A program made the position numbers and the translations under genes. Shown piece after piece: positions 24,901 through 35,236 of a DNA stretch of 64,000 nt (position 1 is its first letter; every line of letters begins with the position of its first letter). This stretch comes from Arabidopsis thaliana (taxonomy: Eukaryota; Streptophyta; Magnoliopsida; Brassicales; Brassicaceae), in the NCBI RefSeq assembly GCF_000001735.4, contig NC_003076.8:6510001-6574000 (forward strand), written 5' to 3'. Below the pieces are notes generated by a model. That model had not been told where the DNA came from, did not search any database, and saw only the letters and a list, made by a program, of their open reading frames with translations.

Positions 24901-27900
24901 TTAGAGGACGATTTTGATGGTGGTGAAGACAATTCTGCTCAGCTTCTTGCTGCTGCTAATGCTGCCAACAATGCTCAAGCCATCATTACAGTTCTTCTGG
25001 AGGATTATGGAAGTATTTTCGATGTAAGACGCACTCTGATAGTTTCATTCAACCTTCATCAATGGTGTATGTCTTATATGCTTATTTGCAATTTCAGGAA
25101 GAAAATATTCAAAGATGTTCTATATCAACTGAATCACATATTGGAAATAGTGGGCCTGATGATTCAAGTGATGATGACAACAACATGAAAAATGGATATC
25201 ACAATGCAGATAATGAAGTTGAACCAGTGACTGATGACGATAATGACCGTGCATTGAGTGGAAAAATGAGTGAGAGCAGCGGTTGCACAGGCAGCGATCT
25301 CTATGAATACAAGGTAATTTCTCCTTTGGCCAGTATCTCTCCCTTCAATATACTCATGCATCCATCCAAGTTTACATGAAACATTTATTTGTATAGTTGA
25401 TGATATACCAAAATGCCTTTAAGTTAGGGAAGTATAATTCAGGAATTTGGAATATGTTTTTAGGTGTAGCTACTGTATATTTTTCCTTTTCCAGTGCTAT
25501 TTTTCGATGAACCAGAGTCGGCAATTTTTGGCAGCTAAGAAGAAAGGTTGGACAAAATAGTTATTTCATGATTGCTGAAAACATTCTTTGTAGGGATTTG
25601 TTGCTGATGACTCTGATATTGAATCACCAAGAGACACAAATGGCCCAAGATGTAATTCAAACATACGAACAGATCATCTTATGAGAAATCCTTTTGTCAA
25701 TTCCACGGATCAACAAGCTGGAGAGCAGATAGGCGATGATCCAACAAAATACGGAGTAAACTCGTGTCTCGCACATGTTAGTGAGTCTTATCAACAATCA
25801 GGGACGGGTCTAAATGTACCCACTCATGGGAATACTTTGGCTGCTCCTGGTCTTGAATCACCAAGCGCGAAATCCGTGAATAAGGGCACACCCTCCTCTG
25901 TTCATGCAAAACGCGCAACATTCTGGGGTCGAGGCAGTGTATGTGTTTTCTTATCTTTATCAAGTACTTCTGATTCTGTACACGCGGCAGATTTGGTCCA
26001 TTAGTTCATATATAATTGGATGCATTAGACAAAACCCTTTTTCTCCAATTTGATAGAAGTGTCACACCTTTGTTGAATCATATGGAGATAATGAGCCAAC
26101 GGAATAATATTTTCTTCTCTTTGTTTGTCTCAGGCCAGAAAGATATCCACAGATGGGTCTTTTGATTCTTCAGGAGAAGACGAGTAAGGCTTTAACTCTT
26201 GGGTGTATTCTCCATCTCCATATATATATTTTCTTCTAGCTAGTGTATTCATAGGCAACTTCTTGATTTTCTTAGCAAAACTATCATTTACTGTGATTAT
26301 CTATCCATAAGTTTTCAAGTTTAAATGTTTCCTTTGCTTGAAATACTTTGATTATCTATACTACTACTTCATCTCTTTGGTAAATGCTTGAATCGAAGAT
26401 TACACTAGCTTGGTGTTTTTGTACTGCTAATTGGTTCATTGTTTGTAGGCTTGCTATACAGAGGCTCGAGACCACAAAAAATGAACTGCGACAACGAATT
26501 GCAAAGGAGGTAATCATCTACTGCTGAAATATTATTCTTTGCCTTCATAAAGTCATTAACACTGGTCACCGTTATTGTTATAGGCCAGAGGTAATGCAAT
26601 ATTACAGGCTAGCTTGGAGAGAAGGAAACAAGCACTGCATGAACGTCGTTTGTCGCTTGAACAAGATGTAAAGAATTTCTCTTTAAAACTATCAGTGTTT
26701 ATAAATCTCGTCTCTCCACTATTAATCCTAATGTCAAAGGAATCTTCTTCTGATTTGATGAAAAATACTTATTTAGGTGTCAAGATTACAAGAGCAGCTG
26801 CAAGCTGAAAGAGATCTCCGAGCAGCACTGGAGGTTGGTTTGAGCATGTCTTCTGGACAATTCAGTTCACATGGTGTAGATTCAAAAGTAAGTATACATT
26901 TTAAGGAAATGGTATCTTTCTTTATAACAATTAGCTCGTAAAAAATACTTACAATCCAAGTATTTGAAGACAAGGGCTGAGCTTGAGGAAATTGCTCTTG
27001 CTGAGGCTGATGTGGCCAGGCTGAAGCAGAAAGTTGCAGAACTTCACCATCAGCTTAACCAGCAACGTCAGACTCATTTTGGTTCCTTCTCAGATGCACG
27101 TGATACTCATCAGTATCTCCAGAATCACAATCCTCAAAAGTGAGTTGTATCACTATCCCTGTTTCCTCACACTGAGGAGCTTGTAGTCCAAGTTATTTTT
27201 TGTGATAACTTACCCTTATTTCTGTAAATCTTTTATGCTTGAATTACTGGCTTGTTTCTTTAGCTAGTGAAGATGTTTAACAAATATCTCAGATTAACTT
27301 ATCCAGCATTAATCTTCAACTCAGTACAGCTGTGAGAATTATGTTTGAAGTAACCTTTGCACAACATATCTTGTACTATGATTGGTTCACATCTGTGTTT
27401 CTTCTCTAATACCATGTTATGTATTTCCGCAGAAGGTTTCTTCAGCAAGATTTTGATTCCACTCTTGCCTATGTAAATCATGAAAGGAAACAAAGACACG
27501 AGGTACTTCTTACTGATATTTCTGTCATCAATCATCATCTTTCATAGTTTAGATCAAACCTATAGAATTTACTGTTTGGCCTACAGGAGAATGTACTGGG
27601 AGCGGAGTGGAGAAATAGTAAAGGGGCAGGATCTTTTGGTGTTGGCAATAGCAGGCAACCATCTCGTAAACAAATACCAGAATCAACAAACACAACTGAC
27701 TCTAAAATCAGTGAAGAGTCTGGAAAGATATCCGTGGACAAGCTCTCATCCATAGATTCTCCATCTATTCCGTCGACTTCAAGAGTATTAGATGTAAGAC
27801 CTTTTGCTCCTTGTTATTATCATTCCCTTCACTTTTGGGTTGCGTAGTATTGTGTGCAATTCTGTGATTGGCCTTACCTGGTTTCAATAGTAACTACAGA

Positions 27901-28206
27901 GACATGCACGATCGCTTTCTGCCTAGCAAATTAAAGCTGACTGCTCTTAAAAATTCTAAGGAAACATCTTAAGCAATGACATTGCACACTAACATGCTTG
28001 AGGTTTTGCAGATAACAGAGTACCCAAGGCTTAATCATCCGTCAGCTGCTGCATCAGCAGCTCTGGTAGAGTTAACAACACGTCTTGATTTCTTCAAGGA
28101 AAGACGTTCGCAGCTCATGGAGCAGCTCCAGAACCTCGACCTTAACTACGGCGGCTCATCTTCCCAAGATTTCATACACCGGCCATCATCTCCACCTTGG
28201 AACTAA
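21906..28206 (+). CDS. PHGAP2: PH-domain Rho-GTPase-activating protein PHGAP2
   Basis: About 22 exons join to roughly 870 residues. A PH domain (about 19-126) opens with FKSGPLFISSKG and carries WTSWKKRWFIL. The RhoGAP domain (about 163-345) has the catalytic arginine finger in GILRQSADVEE (Arg198) and the NRMNPNAVAACMAPLLLRP helix. An acidic Ser/Asp-rich linker, a coiled coil (ELAIQRLETTKNELRQR onwards, then LKQKVAELHHQLNQQ) and a Ser/Pro-rich tail ending RPSSPPWN follow. PHGAP1, PHGAP2 and REN1 stimulate GTP hydrolysis by ROP GTPases; PHGAP1/2 act at the cortical division zone in division-plane orientation (established). The start MEASLAALERP at 21906 matches the family; an open upstream extension to 21798 is likely leader. 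No disruption was seen. Confidence 0.93.
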
Positions 28207-28607
28207 CAACATGAGAAAAAAAGAAGAAGAAAAGGCTCTATTTGTTCTGTATATCCTTTTGGTGATTGATTAATGATGTTAGCATTTGCTCTACTCATTT
28301 TCTCCCCCAGAAGACTATAATGACCTTATTCTTTTGGGCAACAGTCTTGTGTGTATATAAAGGTATTTTGTAATGCAATTTTTTTTGTTACGTGAGGTTT
28401 GTTCATATGTGTTAACTCTAAAGCTGTATTGATATGTTAGTCTCTTTATGCTCTTGAGTTTCTGACCAAGCCAATTACAACTGAAAGTCTCTTAATTTTC
28501 ATTTGTAGCCAATAATGTATTTACATGATTCAGTTACATCAAACCTGGATATACAACAATATTATATTAATCTATTCTATCAAAGTTTAAAACCAATTTT
28601 TTAAAAA

Positions 28608-28610
<3 letters not shown>

Positions 28611-28650
<40 letters not shown>
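28611..28650. repeat. TA dinucleotide tract
   Basis: A 40-base pure AT run. It is the longest of the three TA tracts in the window and lies about 350 bases from the Helitron end. Confidence 0.97.
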
Positions 28651-28652
<2 letters not shown>

Positions 28653-29000
28653 TATGAAAGTTAGAGAACCTTTATGTGAGATCTCATCAGAGTATGGGAA
28701 GTTGACATATGTCCAATTACTAAATGAATAAATTAATAAAATCTTATTGATTATTGATTTTATATCAATTCAAATCAACTAAACATAAAAATCCTAAAAC
28801 AAGATGTTTAAAAAAGGAAGAAAATCTGTCTTAAAAAGGGGAATGAAATCTTATCATAAATACATTATTTTTTAAAAAAAATCATAAAAGCATAAACATA
28901 GATATTTACATTAATGTGGAATTTTAACATATACAGTATTACATTTTCATTTTCCTCTTATGTGGGAGGGCTTAATTTTTAAATCGCCATCACAATACAA

Positions 29001-29501
29001 CTAGATAATATCCGCACATAGTGCGGGGTAGAAAAAATTATTTAATAACTTTTATGTATAATTGATAACTTTTATGTATAATTATTTAATACCCGCAATA
29101 TAATTGATTATTATTAGATAAATAATGGTGTATTAATTAATTATCAAAATTAGTGAAATATTTATTTATGTATTAATGTTTATGTTTATCATGATTTATT
29201 ATGTATATCTTGTTATATTAATAGATATAAAATATTAGATACTCTATTTTGTATAGATTTATATCTCTTAATCATATATTTTAATTGAATTTTCATTTTA
29301 ATAATTGAATGAAAAGCATAAATTAATTTAAAAAAATAAATAGAAGTAAAACTAATGACAAATTCGTAAATATTATGTTGGGTGTTTAATTAAATGGATT
29401 GAGAAGCAATGTGAGAACGACATGTCAGCGTGACATTTTCCTTAATGATACATAAAAGTATGGTTATTTTTTTAAAATGCTTCTCAATTAATATATAAGG
29501 A
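29001..29501 (-). mobile_element. Non-autonomous Helitron, AtREP type
   Basis: Read on the minus strand, the element begins TTCCTTATATATTAATTGAG and runs about 500 bases to a 3' hairpin (CCGCAC-TAT-GTGCGG, plus-strand 29011-29025) followed by ATTAT and the terminal CTAG at 29001-29004. The next host base is T, as expected for Helitron insertion. The 5' end has TC but with a T rather than the usual A before it, so that end may be off by a base or decayed. There is no Rep/helicase coding sequence, so the element depends on an autonomous copy. Its internal sequence resembles the AtREP families I remember. It sits about 470 bases upstream of the SMG7 TATA box. Confidence 0.75.
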
Positions 29502-29967
29502 ATAAAAAGAAATATTAAATACCGTTGGAAGAAGTTAAAAAAAAAACCCGCGAAATTCAAATAACACACCACACATATATCTTAACTTACTATAAATAAT
29601 TATGTATCATTCACTACGAAAAACAAGTATAACTCATCCAACAAGATGTACGAACACTAAACAACCGAGATTTCAATCATTCTCCTAGTAATTTTACCTG
29701 TTTGTTAAACATTATGCAGATTGTCTCGACTAGTAAATCACAACCAATGTGTTTGAGAACAAGTAGTAATAAAGAAGTCCAAAAATCTTTGATGTCAAAT
29801 CTTTGAAAAGAAAAGACTAAGAAACGACGACGTTCATCAAATCCCGTAAGGCAACATTCTCCGTTTGACTAAACCAATAGCGAGAAAGAAAACACTTGGA
29901 CAATCCTTTTTTTTTTCTTCTTCTTAATATTCATTGTTCACTATTTATATGTCCTCTCTATTGTTTT

Positions 29968-29976
29968 TATATATAA
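29968..29976 (+). promoter_or_regulatory. SMG7 TATA box
   Basis: TATATATAA lies about 35 bases upstream of a pyrimidine-rich initiation region near 30000-30030. A telo-box follows at 30043-30050. Confidence 0.6.
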
Positions 29977-30042
29977 GCAAAAGTCGACCTTATACAATCT
30001 TCACCGTCTCTATTTTTTTTTTCCTCTCTCTCGCGGAAAAAA

Positions 30043-30050
30043 AAACCCTA
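30043..30050 (+). promoter_or_regulatory. Telo-box (AAACCCTA) in SMG7 leader
   Basis: AAACCCTA lies just downstream of the predicted transcription start. Telo-boxes are common in leaders of plant genes for ribosome biogenesis and RNA metabolism (established). Confidence 0.5.
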
Positions 30051-30129
30051 GTTTTTCTCTCTTCTCACCGATTTTTCATTCCGATGCTTCTGGTCGCATA
30101 GCCCATCCCCGCAGATCTGTTAATTCCGG

Positions 30130-30568
30130 TTAGATTTCTTCCCTTTATTCCTAATTTCGAGAATTTGGTTGTTTTCTTCTTATCTCGTCGTTTTTTTTTT
30201 CTTCAAAATTAAAAATCTTGGGAATAGGGTTTCTTTTGTATGCTTGCCCTTTTTGAATTCGATCCTGATTCTGCTTTGATTTCGCTTCTCGTCTTGCGGG
30301 TAATAGTTTATGATTGATGATTATAGGCAAAACGATTCTGATATGAAGGGTCTTTGTGATTCATGTGTTCTTTTACTCTTTTGAAATCGGCGTTTGATCA
30401 CTGGTGCAATCGTTTTGATTTTATGTCAATGGTCTTTATTCCAATTCAAGGGTTTGACTTGTCTCTGTTCTTTAGTATAAAGCTCCAAACACTTTAGACG
30501 ATTTTAGCTCGGCTGTTTTATTACTTTGTTTTAGATGATAAGGTTTTGGCTTTCTTATCTTATTGCAG
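30130..30568 (+). other. SMG7 5' UTR intron
   Basis: A donor CCG|GTTAG at 30130 and an acceptor TTGCAG|G ending at 30568 enclose a T-rich sequence. The start codon follows 34 bases downstream. This is inferred from splice signals only. Confidence 0.6.
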
Positions 30569-30602
30569 GTTACATATGAAATAACATTGAAACATTTGAT
30601 GG

Positions 30603-33600
30603 ATGATGACTTTACAGATGGATAAAACTACTGCTTCCTCTTCATGGGAGCGAGCCAAGTCCATATATGATGAGGTTCTCTCTCTACTACACTTACATTT
30701 CTCAATTTGGTTTGTTCTTGTTTTTGGAGTGATTTAACATATCTCTTAGGGATGCAATCTTAGTTTATTTGTTGGGGATGTATAAGGTCGTTTTGTCAAT
30801 TCACTTGACCCTATATCTTTGTAAGATTTTGGGACGACGTTGTATTGACTATAGATGCTTACTTTGCAGATTGCTGAGTTAGCAAACAAGCGTCAGAAGG
30901 CTGGAAATCCACCTGACCCAAATTTGTTGCAGCTCTTACGTGAGAAGTATGAAGCAATAATTCTTGAAAGTCATACCTTTTCTGAGCAGCACAACATTGA
31001 AATTCCTCTGTGGCAGTTGCATTACAAACGGATTGAATATTTTAGATTACACATCAATCGTGTATTGGCTTCTAGTACCTCGACAGCAGCGCAAAATGTC
31101 AAGGGTCCTTCTAAAGCAGAACAAATTGCACAACTCAAGCTGCAGTTCAGAACATTCCTTTCAGAAGCAACTGGGTTTTACCATGACATGATCTTAAAAA
31201 TTAGATCAAAGTATGGCCTTCCCCTGGGTTCTTTTTCTGAGGATCAACAGAGTCAAAATTTGTCTGATAAAGATGGAAAAGAGTTAGCAGAAGTTCAAAA
31301 AGCCTTGAAATCTTGTCATCGTTGCTTAATATACCTTGGTGATCTGGCTCGGTATAAAGGAATGTATGCAGAGGGGGATTCCAGGAGCAGACAGTATGCT
31401 TCTGCTTCAAGTTACTATTTGCAAGCAGCTTCTCTATGGCCAGCCAGTGGAAACCCACATCATCAGGTGATTCCCTTGTTTTCCCCTCTTTCTCATGTTA
31501 TTTTATATTTCGTACAACTATGGAATACATTTTTTCTGACTAGATTAACTTAATGTCTCAGCTTGCAATAGTTGCTTCTTATTCGAGGGATGAGTTTGTA
31601 ACAACATATCGTTATTTCCGAAGTTTGGCTGTGGAGTATCCTTTCCCAACTGCCCGTGACAACTTGATTGTTGCTTTTGATAAGGTTAACTAAAAAGTTC
31701 CTGTTTCATTATTATTTTAGTGGCTTGGCGTAAGAGTGTGATTATTCTTTCACTTTTTTATCATCCAAATATAATGTATCTTTCTCTCTTTGAGCAGAAT
31801 CGTCAGAGTTATGAAAAATTGTTTGTGCCCTCCAAAGACTCATCCAAGAGGCTGACTGGTAAAGGAAGAGGGAAAGGTGCAGATATTTCATTGAAAGATG
31901 CGACCTTGGTAGCTGGTCCTGAGAAGGATAAAGTAACTATTGCAAATGAGATGCTCAAAGCATTCAGCATTAGATTTGTTCATCTCAATGGGATTCTTTT
32001 TACCCGAACAAGGTAAATTTTTCTGAATTATTTTGTTCTAGATTCTGATACCGGCTCTCTGGTATAATACCTATCACTTGTCTTCACAGCCTGGAGACAT
32101 TCTTTGATGTTCTTGCCTCCACTAGCAGCAGTTTACGAGAGGTGATTTCTTTGGGCTCAGCTAAAGAGCTGACTTTGGGCATAGACACCAGTGACAGCGC
32201 ACTTTTCATTGTTAGAGTCGTGACAATGCTTATATTTAGTGTTCATAACTCAAAGAAAGAGACAGAAGGTCAGTCATATGCAGAGATTGTACAGCGTGTT
32301 GAGCCTGCCAGAAACTCCTTAACAGCTAGTTTCGAGTTACTTGGACTCGTAATAGAGAAGTGTGTGCAACTGGGAGATCCTTCGTCGAGTTACTTTTTGC
32401 CTGGTGTCTTAGTTTTTGTTGAATGGTTGGCCTGTTGTCCTGACATTGCACTGGGAAGTGATCCCGATGATAGACAGACTGCTGTAAGAAATAGCTTTTG
32501 GAACCAGTTTGTTGTCTTCTTCAATCAAGTCTTATCGCTTGGACCTACGTTTATTGATGATGTCGAAGACGAGACTTGCTTCTCAAACATGAGCTTGTAT
32601 GATGAAAGAGAAACTGAAAACCGGCTTGCACTATGGGAGGACTATGAACTAAGAGGATTCTTGCCACTGCTTCCAGCTCAGACGATTCTCAACTTCTCAA
32701 GGAAACATTCGTTTGGAACTGAAGGTCCCAAGGAAAAGAAAGCTCGTATAAAGAGGATCTTTGCAGCAGGGAAAGCTTTGACCAGTGTGATCAAAGTTGA
32801 TCAGAATCATGTATATTTTGATTCAAAGAAGAAGAAGTTTCTTGTTGGTGTAAAACCGGCAGATGACTTTCTGGATTCTCATTCAAGCCCACCTAAAGCT
32901 TGTAATGCTTTGCAAGATAACCAGGTAATGATAGATCATAACTCGCCAATAATGCAGCTTGATCAACAGATTTATATGGGTGAGGAAGATGATGATGATG
33001 AAGTAATTGTTTTCAAGCCGCTTGTTACTGAAAAGAGGAAAGAGGCTTCTGACCAAATATATGTTCCTAGTGGAGGCTTCAGGAAATCTGATCAAGTTAC
33101 TACTATGGGGGACTTTAAAGCTTTAAGTGGATCTGATGTAGCTTTTCATGAAAATCAAATTCTGCAAGCTAGAGGCAATGCGAGTATTCAAGTGCCTGCA
33201 TCTGTTGGTGCTAACCTTCTGGGACCTCTACAGCCATCAACCCAGTCTCAAGCTATGCATATGCAACAAGTTCAGACGCAGGTTCAAGTACCTGCATCTG
33301 TTGGTGCTAACCTTCTGGGACTTCTTCTGACATCAACCCAGTCTCAAGCTATGCATATGCAACAAGTTCAGACGCAGGCAGTGAATCCTCAGCCAGCCCA
33401 ATCACTAGCTGCTTCTCGACTTCAGCCAATACAATCACAGGTCGCACAACCACTGCCATCACGGGTTGTGCACTTTCAACAAACTCAAGCTCAGGTTTCA
33501 CATGTTTCACCGGCCCACTCGCAATCTACTTCCTTTGGTGGTGGTAGCAAGTGGTCACCCGAAGAAGCTGCTTCTCTTGCTAGTAGCCTATCTGGGTTTG

Positions 33601-34262
33601 CTCAGCTGGGTAATGGTCATGTAATGAGGAATGAGATGCAAGGAAATCATGGAGTTTCCTATTACCCTGCACACTCATTACCCGTCCACCAGTCTTACAA
33701 TGGCAATGGTATGGGTGGTATGCCATATTCTCAGTCAAGAACACCTGAAGCTGTATTCCCACCCAAAATTGATCCTGTTTTATCATCCGGAGTTGTTGCT
33801 GATGGCCTGGGCGTCCAATCTTCATTAGCAAAGAAAAATCCAATCAGTAGAGCCTTCAGGCATCTTGGCCCTCCGCCTGGGTTTAACTCTGTCCCAGCTA
33901 AGCTGCAAAAGGAGCCAGCACCTGGTTCGGAATTGTCTGGCAACAACCACCTACCGGTTGATGATTACAGCTGGTTGGATGGATACCAAGCTCAATCTTC
34001 TCGAGGCGTTGGGCTGAACAGTTCTTTGAATTACGCCACCTCTGGGAAACCAGAACACTTGGGTAGTACTGGCAATGGACTGAACGGGCCTGCCAACTTT
34101 CCGTTTCCTGGAAAACAAGTTCCAACTTCACAGGTCCAAGCAGATTTTCCTTATTTCCAGAACCCTCAGAAAGATAACTTTGTGGACAAAAACCATCAGT
34201 CAACTCAACTCCCCGAGCAATATCAAGGACAGTCGACTTGGTCGAGTCGTCACTTTGTGTGA
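30603..34262 (+). CDS. SMG7: SMG7 (EST1-like nonsense-mediated mRNA decay factor)
   Basis: Five coding exons (30603-30674, 30870-31466, 31562-31684, 31798-32012, 32090-34262) give 1059 residues. Starting at MMTLQMDKT, the N-terminal part (about 10-230) is the 14-3-3-like phosphopeptide-binding domain with alpha-helical EST1 repeats (PLWQLHYKRIEYFRLH, CHRCLIYLGDLARYKG). A second helical domain follows (ASYSRDEFVTTYRYFRSLA onwards). The C-terminal third is Gln/Pro/Ser-rich and disordered, with a 32-residue tandem duplication. SMG7 binds phosphorylated UPF1 and triggers decay of transcripts with premature stops; in Arabidopsis it is also needed to exit meiosis (established). Introns after the stop codon suggest NMD autoregulation. 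A second ATG codon directly follows the first. Confidence 0.95.
33189..33380 (+). repeat. 96-bp tandem duplication inside SMG7
   Basis: Two adjacent in-frame units, 33189-33284 and 33285-33380, encode 32 residues each beginning QVPASVGANLLG and ending MHMQQVQTQ. They differ at a few bases, mostly in the PLQP versus LLLT segment. It lies in the Gln-rich disordered tail. Confidence 0.95.
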
Positions 34263-35236
34263 GATCAGAATGGAAGAGTAACACGGTAAGAGCAAACATA
34301 AAGCTCCTTTGCATTATCAAATACTTTGTAAACTATCTTATTGTTATTAGTGTTGATCTAGGTAATTGGGAATGATGCAGGTGAGTGTTACGCAACGTTT
34401 ATTGCTACCTAACTCCAACTGATCCTTGTTCTGCTGAAGTCTCTAGTTGGAGTCTTTGTGGCCTTGGCTTCTTGTGGGGCACTTCCTACCTGACGGGTTG
34501 GTCCTTTTCATCGTTTTCTTTAAGCTAGTATTGCAGTTCCTTGTTTACACATGCGTAGGCACTCATACAAATCACCAATGTTTATTGATGATAGATTCAG
34601 GACACAGCTCATGTTGGTGAAGAGATATGTGGTAACAAGAATGAATGGTTCTGTGGAATTGATAGGAGTAAAGTGCCTTTCTCGTGCTACTTGAGGTGGA
34701 GATGTTAAACCTTATGAATAAGAAAGGAACATACGTAGCATGTGGCTCACTCTCGATATCTGAAGCAGTTGTTTGCTGTTTTCTTTTCTTCTTGCGTATG
34801 ACTGTGTAGCTGTCCGTCCTCTTGCAGCTATCTCTCTCTCTCTTGGGTTGCTTTACTTTTATTTCCTCTATATTCTATGCTTGTCTCAAACTTGTCTCTG
34901 TTTTGCTGTGTCGTTTTAAGTTGAACCATCATAAGGTGTGTGAAACTTTGCAATGAATAAAAAAGGGACTCATGTGATAAAACATGATTTGGTGTTGAAA
35001 TACTTCCTCCTCTTGAAGATCTGTGAGAATACCTTTGATTTTAAAGGTCGGATTTTATACATAATTTCACTTCATTTACAGGCTCATTTTACTCCCTTGG
35101 CATTTTGAAATCTGTAATATGCCAATGCTGCTACAAATGAACTTGATAAAACTGATGTCGAAAAATGTTAAAAAGAAGTTGTAATTGTATATGAACATAG
35201 AAGACTGAATACAGTTCTCCCTATACAATGAAATCT
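34263..35236. other. SMG7 3' UTR and convergent ABCG23 3' end
   Basis: About 970 bases between two convergent stop codons. The left two thirds is the intron-containing SMG7 3' UTR; AATAAA near 34955 is a plausible SMG7 polyadenylation signal. The right part is the ABCG23 3' UTR. Confidence 0.6.
34286..34600 (+). promoter_or_regulatory. Two probable introns in the SMG7 3' UTR
   Basis: The first donor is ACACG|GTAAGA at 34286, with candidate acceptors ending at 34350 or 34361. The second donor is a near-perfect GCAG|GTGAGT at 34381, with acceptor ATTCAG ending at 34600. Both follow the stop codon at 34260-34262. An exon junction this far past a stop makes the transcript an NMD target, and plant SMG7 is reported to be feedback-controlled in this way (established). 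Exact splice choices are inferred. Confidence 0.7.

Larger units (their letters stand above)
28207..30602. other. PHGAP2 3' end to SMG7 start
   Basis: It contains, in order, the PHGAP2 3' UTR, a TA tract (28611-28650), AT-rich sequence, a non-autonomous Helitron (29001-29501), the SMG7 promoter with a TATA box at 29968-29976, a telo-box, and the SMG7 5' UTR with a probable intron (30130-30568). No additional coding gene is visible. Confidence 0.7.

Noticed and set aside
28925..28975. CCCACATAA-type sequence resembling a plant snRNA upstream element
   Set aside because: The match to the USE consensus is incomplete and no TATA at the required spacing or snRNA-like sequence follows.
33898..34320. 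140-codon minus-strand frame opposite the SMG7 tail
   Set aside because: It is a shadow of the SMG7 coding strand and extends past its stop without any domain or promoter.
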